This document shows, one piece after another, positions 1 to 11,900 of a stretch of 31,917 nucleotides of DNA. Made by a program: the position numbers and the translations under genes. The stretch is from assembly GCF_000003605.2 (NCBI RefSeq), contig NW_003107093.1, positions 15,923 through 47,839 on the forward strand. Reading direction: 5' to 3'. The stretch comes from Saccoglossus kowalevskii. Lineage: Eukaryota > Hemichordata > Enteropneusta > Harrimaniidae. The notes under the pieces are model-generated. The model saw only the letters and a list, made by a program, of their open reading frames with translations. It ran no database searches and had not been told where the DNA came from. The first letter of the stretch is position 1. Each line of letters opens with the position of its first letter.

Positions 1-225
1 TATTGATTTCATGCATATATTATGTCTTATAACAATGTGACATGGCCGACTGGCTGCCATTTTAGTCCTATAATACCTGCCTACATGCAGATTTTATTAG
101 TTGGCATAAATAACTACAAATCATTTTGTATACTCAACAATCAATGTATACAATCTGACTTTTATGAATTTACAAGTGCTTGTGGTTATCATGATTTATC
201 ACAATGTTAATTATTCTGTTCACAG
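1..225 (+). other. Intron upstream of the first visible SFMBT exon
   Basis: AT-rich sequence ending in the acceptor at 224-225. Its short open frames resemble no family and have no splice-consistent link to the next exon. Confidence 0.6.
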
Positions 226-3200
226 AGTATCAGGTAAATCGACACCTCTCAGCCCTGGTAGAGACTTGTATCAGAAGATGAAAGAAGGGCCACCAAGAAC
301 TGATGAATCTGGAGAAGAAGGTGAGCAAGGGCACATTGGTTTCATGCAGCCATTATTGTGGTTAACCAACCATGATTAGTCCCCGTTCGAACGCAGTCTG
401 CTTTGACCTCTGTGCTTCCGTGCGTGCATGCGTCCAGACCTGTATCTTAGAAATGCCTGAACCATAAATGTGGTTCTCGTGCCATATCTCTGACTTGCTG
501 TGACTGATTATGTAAAAAATTTTAAATATTCATTATACATCATGTCATAGATATACAGATATATTGGTTTGACGATCCTATTAAAAATGGGCCGAATGGT
601 GGCCTTTTTTGTGCTAAAAAATCATCAAATATCAAGCATTTCTGGGATTTATGGATGGATTTTGTTCAAACTTGGTACATACATTCGACATTACAGGTTC
701 CTGATGCACGTCATTATATTTTTCAGATCAGATTCAAAATGGCTGACTAGTGGCGATTTTGTTTTAATGAATGGACTTCTAGAGCCATATCTTTGACATG
801 CTTTGACTGACTGTTCAAATTTTATATATTCATTATACATGTATTCAAAATGGCTGATTTTGTTTTAATTAATGCTGTTCCAGAGCAATATCTCTCAATA
901 CTCGTTTGACGATCAGATACAAATGTCAATCATTTAAATGTTAAACCATCATCATAATCATATTCCTGACATGTTTATATTCCACCTATATTACTATAAA
1001 CAAAACTATATATCTTAAATTTGATAACTAACGGGGACTGTTCCGTGCATGGCTTGTTGTATGTTGAATTTCTCTCAATTACCGAAGTTGAAAATCTTAA
1101 GTCAGTCTCTAGGTCTTGATTTTCAGGAATATGTAACAGGCGAGGAATGAACTCAAGTAACGAGTAGAGTATTATTTTTAGAATATTATTTTAGAAGAGT
1201 ATGTAGTCAACTGAACAATTTCTACTTCTATGTGGAAATATTTAGTTGCTAATAGGTGAAAATGTTCGTAATAGATCTCTCATTAATATGTGTTTAGTGT
1301 CATCAAGTTAATCATAATCATGGCTAAATGTGACAGATTTTAGAGAACCTGAAAAATATTCCCAAGCGTTGTCGCCCAGTGTCTTAAACCTGTGCATCCT
1401 GTGAAGTTGCATCTTCATTCAATTTGTCATTCAACATTATCAGTTCCTTTTTTTTGTGTTGTATATTTATTAGGTAAAGCCTCGCATTGGAGTCCCAAGA
1501 TTTACTTCAATCATAAATGTTTTTCTGGGCCATACCTTAATAAAGGCCGTATTGCTGAATTACCACGGGCTGTGGGTCCTGGTATTGTTACCTTAGTGCT
1601 AAAGGAAGTAATATCACTGCTTATCAATGCAGCATATAAACCACCCAGGGTTCTTAGAGAGTTACAAGTACAACATGAAGAAACTGCTGGAATGAATGGA
1701 CATTTACAAGTCATGAAAGCAAAGTATGTTTTAATTTCTTTCTTAAATATCTCAAGATGCAAGCAATTGATAGTGCTCAATGACTTGTTTTACATAATAT
1801 TTCACAAAAAACAATTGCTATTGATCTTGAAAACCAGTTGGTTATGATCAAATCTAAATTTAAATCTTTGTTAATGTACAAAATTTCTGAGAACACTTGT
1901 ACAATTGCAAACTATGTGTTTGTAATTAAAGAATGTACATTTTTACAGATATAAAAGTAAAAGTTACAGAGCAATGGTTGAAATCTGTAAAAATGCTGAC
2001 GAGGTTGAGAGTTTCTGTAGAGATATGTGTATAAAGTTAGAATGTTGTCCAAATTTGGTTGCATTGGACCAGATAGAAGACAACTGCCCAGAAAACTGTT
2101 CAACACTCACAAAGACAAAATACAGTGAGTAATGCTTAATTATTTATTTAATAAATATGAATATTTGACTACTATACCGGTCTATCTAAGCTATCACCTG
2201 ATGTATAGGTGGTTGTAGTAGTATGCTTAGTGAGCTTTAGAGAATATCTGAATCACAGGTTTTTAACTCATTTGTCATTGTTGGTATATTAAAGCACAAG
2301 GAAAATATTGTCATAAATCAAGTGCCTATAACGTTTCTAACTAATTTCATCCAGCACACTATTATGGGAAGAAAAAGAGAAGCAGGGTTGGTAGACCTCC
2401 GGGCGGACACAGCAACCTTGAATATGGACCAAAGAAACCAGGCAAGAGAAGGAAAAAGAGAAAGCCGTTTGTACACAGAAAGAAAAGAACATCATCCAAT
2501 GAGGAAGCTGGAGGAGGTTTGGAAAATGGTGAAGAAGAGGAAGTTAGTGAAAATGAGGAAGAAGATGAAGAGGCATTAGCCATAAAGAGGAGAAAGAAGG
2601 AAGAACGCAGGAAAGAAAAAGAAAAGAGGATGGGATTGAAAAGACCACTAATCATGACAAGAGCCAAAGCTCTGTTGGAATCAGCAAAGAGGGCCAAGGT
2701 AAAATAGATCATACTAATCAGATAGAGGGCCAAGGTAAAATAGATCATACTAATCAGATAGAGGAAGATATCTACATTGCCCATCTGTCTGTAACTTTAA
2801 ATATCCATCATAGGATATTAATCAAACATGCATTCTAATTTTATTTTGAATTCAGCTTCCACACAAGATGGTTTTACCTGATAGAGAACGTGGAAAGAAG
2901 ATGAAAACTCGGTTTGGACACATTCATAAAAGTCATCATCATCATCATCACCATCACCATGCAGGCAGTAGCAATGTCACTCATAAAATCAAAAGTGAAA
3001 CTAGAGTAAGTTGTAACTCAGTTAATTACATTTTGAATCTAATTTAACATAATTTTCGATAATTTCAATGTAAGAACATCCATAGTGTTAAAAATATTCA
3101 GTGTTGAACTAGTGTGTTCTACCAAGCAAGCTCAGTATAATTTTATAACAACCTGTTTGTTGATGATTTTCTGATTTCAGGATAGAAATAACGAAGATTT

Positions 3201-3555
3201 CTTGCAGTTAGACAGCAATCCACTTCATTGGAGTGTACAAGTTGTGGTGGATTTCATCAAAAGTACAGACTGTGCCCCGTTGGCTAAAATATTTAAAGAG
3301 CAGGTGAGGAAGTTATTTGTCTCATTAAGGCCTGCTGTCACAGAATGTCTATTGATCTTTGCTCCATTAAGTCTTCTGGTTAATTTAAGTTTTTTGTTTT
3401 GATTTGATTTTCAGGAGATCGATGGCCAAGCTTTACTTTTACTTACATTACCCACAGTTCAGGAGTGTATGGAGTTAAAACTGGGACCAGCTATAAAATT
3501 ATGTCACCACATTGAAAGGGTCAAGATTGCATTTTATGAACAGTATGCAAAATAA
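226..3555 (+). CDS. SFMBT: SFMBT (Scm-like with four MBT domains), C-terminal seven exons
   Basis: Polycomb-group chromatin protein; family members read methylated histones through MBT repeats and act with Pho/YY1 (family knowledge). Exons: 226-320, 1474-1723, 1949-2124, 2355-2698, 2856-3005, 3181-3303 and 3415-3555 (stop TAA 3553-3555). All introns are GT-AG and the phases agree, giving 425 residues of C-terminus; MBT repeats and start codon lie left of the window. Exons 2-3 encode the SLED domain ([20 protein letters not shown], then LECCPNL and NCPENC). Exon 4 gives [10 protein letters not shown], a basic stretch, an acidic E/D run and a K/R/E-rich helix. Exon 5 has nine consecutive histidines. 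Exons 6-7 form the SAM domain ([38 protein letters not shown]), ending within a few residues of the stop as in SFMBT1/2. The first acceptor could shift by 2 nt (CACAGAG). Invertebrates usually have one SFMBT gene, so I give no 1/2 number. Identification is firm; the transcript is predicted. Confidence 0.93.
378..1039 (+). repeat. Interspersed repeat with short terminal inverted repeats in an SFMBT intron
   Basis: The block starts with AGTCCCCGTT (378-387) and ends with its exact reverse complement AACGGGGACT (1030-1039). Inside, a diverged unit is repeated: GCCATATCT...TTCATTATACAT occurs near 481-540 and 785-840, and a TCAAAATGGCTGA/GATTTTGTTTTAAT segment occurs near 735 and 844. A related segment lies in reverse orientation near 13085-13245 in RFT1, showing that the family is dispersed. 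I see no coding capacity and no clear target-site duplication. The rest of this intron (321-377 and 1040-1473) is featureless. Confidence 0.65.
2688..2764 (+). repeat. 36-bp tandem duplication spanning an SFMBT splice donor
   Basis: A 36-bp unit is repeated exactly, about 2.1 copies. Each copy contains AAG|GTAAAA, so the donor of exon 4 (after 2698) is duplicated at 2734. The second donor would read GTA AAA TAG in frame and end the protein early, so only the first gives full-length SFMBT. Confidence 0.95.
2934..2960 (+). repeat. CAT/CAC codon run encoding nine histidines in SFMBT
   Basis: Nine consecutive His codons in exon 5 (KS-H9-AGSS). Mixed CAT and CAC codons indicate a somewhat aged trinucleotide expansion in the disordered linker between the SLED and SAM domains. 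Confidence 0.95.
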
Positions 3556-4843
3556 ATGGAAATTTCGACTGTCAAGCCATGTGTTTGACGTAGACTACAA
3601 TTATATTTTAAAACATCTATATCAAAGTGTTTTGGATTAATACTGCGGTTATGGGTTTTGTAACGTAGAAGTTAGTTAGAAAGCACATGTAACATGTTGA
3701 GTACATTGTTTATGCAGCATGGCATTAAAAATATACTAATGTAACATTACATTAATTGCAAAATTGCAAACAGACTGGGCTTAGCCAATATGTTGTAACA
3801 AGGAAATATCAAATTGTAAAAAAATATTACACCACCATGAAATGGTTTGGTAAAATGCACTAATTTAATGCAATTTGCAGTTATTAGTTGCCATGACAGC
3901 AAGCTGTTATGCATGTTGATGGAGTGACTCTATAAAATAGAAATGATGCATAGTTTACTAATGACAAGATCGGTTAAAATAAAAGTAACCAGTTTCCTCA
4001 TGGACTATAAAATAAATGTAATTTTGTAATATAAATTAATGTACAGGTAGTTAGGAAAACCTATTAATCCAGTATCTGCTTGAATTGTGTGGTGTATTTG
4101 TATTTTATTACTAGTATCCAAAATACACTGGACACTTTGTTAGTTAACGGCTTATTTTTCAGAAACAACCAAACAATATATGAGAAGGGGAGAATTATAG
4201 TCACATCATGATTTAAACAATTATTTGCAAAACTATGATTACTTAATCTGTTTTGAATGAACTATTGTTTTTGTAATCAGGAGTGCATTGGTAACTGAAC
4301 AATCTACTTAGAGTTCTTTTAACGTCACATCACAAGGTCTTGCTTCAACAATGCTTAATGAAGAAGAAATACGTCTATTTATAATTGGAATTGTTTTATT
4401 TTTATGAAAACTGTATATTAGTCCATTGTGATATTTTCACTGGTGTGTCGTGCATTTTTTTACACGCAGTACAGAAAAGAAACTACTTTAGTTCCAAGTA
4501 AAAAAAAAAAATTGTCTACAAAAAATAATGTGACTAAGTACTATTAACTCTAGAATTGATAGTGTATTTAAAAATGTTTATTTCAAGAAGTGGATTTAAC
4601 TTGAATTTAAAACTTTAATAATAAAACAGCCACTGCCATATTTCATAAATTTGTATATTAGATGTAATGAAAACCACATATTGGTTGATCGGATACCGGT
4701 ATTATGATTTTATTAAAGTGGAAGTCTAGGCAAACAACATGAAAATGCTCCACAAATTAAGGAGAATGCAATTTACAGTTATGTTAATATAATTTTTCAT
4801 TCTCTAGATGTTCAACTTTTATTCAATATTGTGTAATCCACCA

Positions 4844-5314
4844 CCTTGATTCTCCAGGAGAGGATTATGGGTAAAGTGTGACATCATAGTCACTGTTGTG
4901 AAAAATTAAGAAATTTATTTCATCTATAACTTACTAATGCAAATTAGTTCAAAATTATAACAATAGAAATTAGAATGTTACAAATACACAAAAAGTAAAG
5001 GTGTTGCCATAAACATGTAAAATAATCATTTTGGTCATTAAAAGTAGAATAACACTTTATTGTTCCTTTTTTTGTCATCAACGGTTTATATATAACCTGG
5101 ATAACCCCCTCTCATTGGTAAAAAATGAATATCTTCAGTTCTGTTGCCATGCCAACTATTTTGTATGTATGGTTGGGAAGGACACGTGTATATTGCTACT
5201 ATGTTGTGAACTTTCAAACAATTTGAAGTTAGACATGAAATCTTTTTTCAATTTCTCAAGAGGGAATATGATGTCCTATACTTTACCCATAATTATTTGT
5301 TGGAGAATCAAGAT
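4844..5314. repeat. Inverted (foldback) repeat downstream of SFMBT
   Basis: Arm 4844-4887 (CTTGATTCTCC...ATTATGGGTAAAGT...ACATCAT) recurs as its reverse complement at 5268-5314, with a central spacer of about 380 bp. Similarity seems to continue inward at lower identity. If this lies in the SFMBT 3' UTR, the RNA would form a long stem. Confidence 0.75.
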
Positions 5315-7147
5315 AGTTGACTACATAATACTGATGAAAAATTATATAAAAAACTGTAAATTGCCTTTCCCCACATTTGTAGAGCTCTTTCATCTGGGAG
5401 CATTGTTAGCCTGGACTTAATCCATGAACTGACTATACAAGTGCTGTAAATATTACAGCAACTTTAAATAAAAATAGTTTTCATTTGAAAATAAAATAGG
5501 ATAAATGTAATTTTCATTGAGAACTGTCCCGATTGAAAAGGGATTGTTTTTATTCTTGTGTTATTTGTCAATGAAATGGGTAAATATCTTTTCGTTTCAT
5601 CAAAATTTTAAAAGAGTACATGACATAAACATGGCATGTTGGAATAGAGGATTCTATGCAAGTGAATTGAGGTCATGTGTAGTTAGGTACAACCTTTGAC
5701 CCTTTTGCTTTCCATGCAAAATTTTAGTGCAAACATTTTTGCAGTTCCTTAGTTGTCTTTTAATTGTGACCCAAGGAACTTTGTGTACAGGTTGTGGTTG
5801 CAAGTCCTGATTGAATTAGATTATTGAATAGATTCAGAACATACTGAGAATTAAGGCGAGGAAAAAGGGTCAATGGTTGCAACTGGCTGTACATCTGTTT
5901 CTCAGAATCTTTTTTTTTTTTTAATGAACTCAACTTGTAGTTGGTTTATGAAATGATTCAGAAACTGCTTACAGAAGGCGACTCATTGATAGAGATGAGT
6001 CTGTTTTGTACAGTTATTAATGAAATGTTAGTGCCTTTATGATTCATGCTTTTCAGAAAGAAAGAACCATATATGTGTTGAGTAAGATAGCATTGGTGTA
6101 TCTTAAGTAAAAGGGTGGGTAGTTTGATATGTGCCGTCGTTTTGGATATCTCCCTAATAATTATAACAATATTTCTAACCCCAAACCTAAGTAAGCCCTT
6201 GTACAATATTGACTCTAATCTACCCAAACTTTAATTTTTTTCCAGAAGCATTTAATCAAAAATTGTGTTTCTATGACAATAATTACTACACCAGTGCCAT
6301 ATTAGTATTAATGTGGATCTGAATATGTTTTGTGTGCATAGCCATGAATATCTTAGACTAATTGGCCGACAATATAGCTGAGCTGCTTTCAGGAAGCCAA
6401 GAGATGATTATCAGATTTGGAGGCAACATTGCTTGCAACATCGCTGCCAATTAGCTTACTATATTGCTGGCTTGGTTTATGAAACATTTACGGTCACAGT
6501 TAAAATATCAGAGGGGAGTTTTGCTTTGACCATTCTGTGTTGTAACTTTTTAAGTCAAGTGAACAATAACTGTTTTTTTAAGATATCCTGCTGATTTGTT
6601 ATTTCTGTTCACTTTTCATTACTTTCAGTATTTAGATAGCCTAAAATGATTGGGGGGGGGGGTTCCTAACCTCTGAAATTTGGTGGCATGTGAACAAAAA
6701 ATTGGGTCGCTGACAACATCAAAAGGTAGTACAGAACTATGTAAATATATGACAGTTACAGTAGTTAATACATGGAAGATAGAAAGTATTCTGATGTGAG
6801 AATATGTGTGCATTTACTCACCCATATTTGTGACACTATATTGATAAACTTAAATTCTACTTTGCAGTGTGGGTTTTCAAGTTATAGTGCCAGATTACAA
6901 CAACAAAAAACTACCAATAATCAAAATTACAGTTTAGATATAGATGCTTAGTGTGAATAGAACAATGCTACTACATAAATGTTTAGAAATAATTCATTAG
7001 CTTTATTTTGCAAAAAAGTTTTCCAATAAATATTTCCATTGAGGGGGGAATATAAAGTATATTTTTGAATTTGTAAGTTTCAAGAGAAATTGCATTGTTT
7101 TTGTAAAGATGAGATTCTGGGATGGTAAACATGCCTGTATGCAGCTA

Positions 7148-7153
7148 AATAAA
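7148..7153 (+). terminator. SFMBT: Candidate distal SFMBT polyadenylation signal
   Basis: AATAAA followed within 25-45 bases by T- and GT-rich sequence (GTCTTTGTATTTC, TTTATGTGTG), a typical downstream element. Several earlier AATAAA motifs compete, so usage is unknown. Confidence 0.3.
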
Positions 7154-7244
7154 AATTAATTTTGCCACAAGTCTTTGTATTTCTTTATGTGTGATACTGC
7201 CTTTAGTGACAAACAATGGCAGGACTATTTACTGCCGATGAGTC

Positions 7245-7483
7245 AATAGACCACTTTCCCGGAAGTAGCAAAACTGGGGTGCAAAAATACTCTGCTTTGT
7301 CATGGCGGAAAATACAACCATGTCAGTTTACTGATAGTCGATAGAAAAGAATTTTATTTTTGTTACGTCGATTGGTACACACAGGAGCACAATATCACGC
7401 GTGCAAGTTTACGTTACACCCCAATTTCGCATGCGCACCCATGCAAAAAGTCAGTTCTTCGACTTCCAGGAAAGTCGTCTATT
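7245..7483. mobile_element. MITE-like element, 239 bp, with inverted termini
   Basis: Left end AATAGACCACTTTCCCGGAA and right end TTCCAGGAAAGTCGTCTATT are reverse complements with two mismatches. Without the outer bases, both ends can be read as flanked by TA. The inside is richer in CpG than its surroundings and has CGCATGCGCA (NRF1-like) near 7429. There is no coding capacity, so it would be non-autonomous. Confidence 0.65.
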
Positions 7484-8900
7484 CACATTTAAGATGCTGC
7501 AGTTATCGCTGACTATTTGCATTCAAACCCTCACTTTCAAATTGATGGAACATATCTGTGGAGAATCAATGCAGTGAGTCTGAAATTGGAACATAGTCGG
7601 CAGTGGCATGACAATAGCAAATTCTGTTGTGGTGGAGGATATAGAACAGTTTACAAGTTTGTCTCTTGGTATTCATTAGAGGGGCAACAGCCAAGAAAAT
7701 CAACTTTGTCGGTGCACAAATTAAGTACTTTACAGAAATTTCATAAACATTGATGTCTACAATACAGAAAGGTTCTGCACAGAAACTGCATTATAATAAA
7801 GACACTAGAAAATAGTGTCCAGTTAGTTATAACCAGCCTGCCCCTTTCTCCTAGTCTTATTCTTGGTTTAGAAAAAATTAAAATGCAGTTATTTTAAATT
7901 GCTCATTAACAGGTTGTGATTAATGGAAACTAACTCCATAAACGAGAAATTAATGCAATTTACTTTGCTTCATAAATGGAAGTGGAATAGTCAACACAAA
8001 AGGTTGAATTCAGTGCTTTGTTGTACACTCGCATCATGTGATGGTGAATGTATTTTTCAAATGTTTTTATTTGTATACCTATCTCGACCAAATCCTTCAG
8101 AATATGAGTATTGGTACAGAGTGCCAAAGCATGGCATGGTTGAAACCAAGCTTGGCCAAGTTTTTTACCCTTTAAGCTTTAGGTTCTGGAATGCCGTACT
8201 ACATGTATTCACTAATCAAACATGGATAAAGTATGTGAACTAATAATCTACATATGTATGAACCAAATCTTAGGGTGTTAAATATATGTATATGAAAAAC
8301 TAATATGGACTGATAAAAAAAATGGCGATTACTAATTACCAAATTCTAAATGTGGAGTTACTGAAATAAATACACGGCCAGGACAATTGGTCACATGACC
8401 ATGAGTGATAGAAAACACATCTATTTATCTCAGATCTCAAGAACCTGTTATACTGATGATTTTCACAAGATATCCCTCAAGCCATGAACGATAATTATAA
8501 TCAGATAAGGTAGTTCCTAAATTTCATGATTAGTTATTCCTGAAGATGTACAACTCAAAGAAATAGGTACATGAAAAAAAAATAGCGACACACATATTTG
8601 TAACTTATGATGTTGAAATAATTTAATAAGGACAATAAACTTTCCTTGGCATTCACAACAAATCACTGAAAAGCCATAGCTTGGTGTTGAATAGCTTTAA
8701 ACATTTCACACCCTGAACAGTGTCCTATGATAACATTGCACTATTGTACAACTGACGGAGTTAGTTACCTGTATGTGGAATTAATGAACACTACAAAAGA
8801 CAGACTTATATATTTATAAATGATATTTAAAATTCATATACAGTCAAAATGAATAAGATTTCTCTTTAAGATAAATTTATAAAAAAAAATTCTATTTTTA
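7484..8900. other. Non-coding stretch between the MITE and the RFT1 stop
   Basis: It probably includes the RFT1 3' UTR (minus strand) on its right side. Minus-strand poly(A) candidates are AATAAA overlapping the stop (8897-8902) and ATTAAA at 8622-8627. The + strand open frames at 7517-7753 and 7923-8243 show no recognisable domain. Confidence 0.4.
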
Positions 8901-11900
8901 TTATTTTATTTTCTTCTCGCTTGTAGCTTTTCTTCTTGTTATAAATTGTTGTGCTATGAATTCAATCATATCGTACTCTGAAAAATATACAGTTATTGAT
9001 ATAACTACACAACATATACCACCTATTGCAATATGTAGTAGCCGAAATAATATTCCTTTATCGCAGCAGAGTTTGGTCTGAAAGAAATACAATTATATGG
9101 TCAGAATTAGAAGAAATGCATACTGACTACCATTGCAGGAAATTAGGAAAGTTCTGCCCAAATTTAAGATTGTAATTTTTTATTTATGCTTTCATTATTA
9201 TATGGGTTAAAGCCATTAAGTACAGATTCAATAACAAAATATGAATAATAAGAAATATTGATGGTTTCTACTATATCTACCTAGCAGTAATGATATAATA
9301 AATGGCATTCAACTATTTATGGCACAAATTGCAAACTATTTTCACTGATTCAAAAATCAATGAAATCTGATGTATAATGGGTGCAGCACAACCTAGTATG
9401 CAAATTAAATTAATTATCATTCAAACATTCTGCCAGTATTTTACTTATTAAAGAAATTTTCTGAAAAGAATACCATTTCACAGTAAATTAGTTATGTTTT
9501 GATTGACTTGAAGTGAAATATTGTATTTCCTCTATTGGAAACGCACATGATCAAAGAATTGTTTATACTGTTCACTGGATCGTTAGAATACGACTATTTG
9601 TGTCACACCTCTATCATTTACATAATAAGCATATGTGCTACTAATAGAGCAATTACGGTAAGTGCAAAGTTGTACACCCTTTCATATAGTTGTTTGAATT
9701 TTGAGCAAGAACAGAGCGTAGTGTGGACAACATTTGTTTTGAACCAGACAGAACCAGAGCAAAGATCAGGAGTGGAAAAGAAGGTCAATTTTTTTGCTTA
9801 CCTCAGAAACTGCTGTGATAACAAGTGCTAATGAATAGACAACCAGTACCATAAGGGATGGTATGATTCCTTTTAGTGGTCTATATTCTGTATCTTTATA
9901 ATAATTAAGTGTATAGTAGATACTGAAAAAGGAAATGACAAGTATTTCTTAATCTCTTATCTCAGAGGTGTTTTGTTTAATATTAAATTTTTGTCATTGA
10001 ACTTGAGTGTGCCTTTTCACTACAAGTTATAAAACAGATACTCAGAATCAGAGTTTAGTGTTGCAGTTATATGCACATAATAAACTTAACTGAAGCTAGA
10101 ATTAGAACAAAATAAAATTTCTCCCAACCAATTTGACAAAAATAAATTATCTGGATACGTATACATGTATGATAGGAACCATGTCTTGGATTTAAGCAGT
10201 GTTTGAAATTTATCAAAACTGTTTAACAGAGAACAGGGCTGGTAACTTTCAAATTTTATCATCCCTGCCAGAAAATAACGAGCCCTGGATTAAAGATTAT
10301 TTGCACATAATTCCAAGCCAGCATACCAAGTCACATTATTTAGCAGTAGACAGTGACTATAATGAACTAAATGATGTCAGCGTTTCTTTATTCATCACTT
10401 GTATTTACATCTGAGAAGTCGGATGTATATAAGAATCTAAAATAATGAATTTCCATAGTTTGAATTCAAGCAGACCATGAAAAACCTTTCACCAGACCAC
10501 TAGGCATGAAAATTGTAATTTTTATAAGACCAACTTGATTGTTAACCAGCCAGGGCATATGGGTGGCCAGTAATTTCAAACACTGCTTTATGGAAAGCAT
10601 ATGTACCCTGAACAATAATCTGTGAGTATATCCATGTCACTGTTGTGCCAACCAATTACATTGATGCACTGAGAGAAACCACTTTTATTTTCATTGACCT
10701 GAATTCCCTACGATTGAATATGACGGTATTCACTGTACATAAAATATATTCATTTAAGACTAACATACAATTTACACTTAACATAACTGACTAAGTGTAA
10801 TAAGCATTAATAACCAAGGCAGGTGGTAGTTCAAGGAAAACAACCATTCATGTCAGACATTCTTATTTCTCCCTAGATACCACAATAGATTAAACATACC
10901 TGTGTAGGATTCTAACAGCTATATTGATACAGTTTGCCAATATGAATCCAACTGAACCCAATACCTTTGCAAAATACCACGAAAAGAACATGAATATGCC
11001 AGAAAATACCAGCAATTTATGGTTGAATCTGAAAATAGAATAGAAAAAATTGACATGCAGCATGACACCTGTTGTGACTGAAATAGTCAGAATTTATACA
11101 AGTGCATGTTATTTCCTGCTTTTTGAACAAAATGTCCAGGACTGCAAGACAACTTATGTGTGAATCTATAATATCTAGGTTGGCAAAAGGTAAAGCAAAA
11201 CCATACACAGATTAACTTTCATTGATCAGTTAGAACATAATTGTCTTTGTACCATATTTTGAGATATAAGCAAATACATATAAGCAAAACTGAAAAAAAA
11301 AAAAAATTGACAATTGCTGCCAGTTGACCATTCTGGATTGGATACGAATGTAGCAAATTTTCTGTTTACCAAGCTTGAACTTTTGACAAATTTGAGATAC
11401 AACAGAGTTGTGCAAAAAAGATGACATTTATTGATATTTGACAAACAAATTAGATAGGATTGCGGCAAAAATCAGCTTGCATCTTTTTGAATGAATACAT
11501 TGCCTCTGTAGCAATTCTGAATGAACTTAGTGATTGCATCTGAATTACCAAAAATAAGTATTTTTGATGTACAAAAACAATCAGGAGCACATGTATTTCA
11601 TTCTATATCAACTACCATATGTACCAAAACTAGAGATGTGTCGGGGCGAGATGCAAATCATAGGTGTGTTTGTTAATTAAGTTTGAATTGTCTAGTTAGA
11701 CTTCAAAATGTTTTCTATAATTAATATTCAATTCGCTGTATTATTTCTGTTCAGCAATAGCTTTGACGTTTAAATTCGATTATTCGTATTACTATTATAT
11801 CATACAAGTTGTATTTGACCTATGATGTTATTACCGCGATCAGTGATTGGTTTAGAACCGATCTATCACAACTTGAGTTTTGTGTCATGTGACACTTGAG

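Larger units (their letters stand above)
3556..7244 (+). other. SFMBT 3' UTR and downstream AT-rich flank
   Basis: No convincing exon on either strand. The SFMBT transcript end cannot be fixed. AATAAA signals occur at 3551-3556 (overlapping the stop), 3978-3983, 4011-4016, 5467-5472 and 7148-7153. If the last is used, the 3' UTR would be about 3.6 kb. A G homopolymer lies near 6653-6662 and A or T runs near 4500 and 5910. The open frame at 5031-5420 looks fortuitous: it matches no family I know and overlaps an inverted repeat. Confidence 0.5.

Noticed and set aside
2362-2784. Long minus-strand open frame opposite SFMBT exon 4
   Set aside because: It is the antisense of a Lys/Glu/Arg-codon-rich exon, which naturally gives a Phe/Leu/Ser-rich open frame.
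5031-5420. 129-codon + strand open frame downstream of SFMBT
   Set aside because: AT-driven, no recognisable domain, no splice partners, and it overlaps an arm of an inverted repeat.
7517-8243. Two + strand open frames of 78 and 106 codons
   Set aside because: No signatures of any family and no matching splice sites; they lie in the probable 3' flanks of convergent genes.
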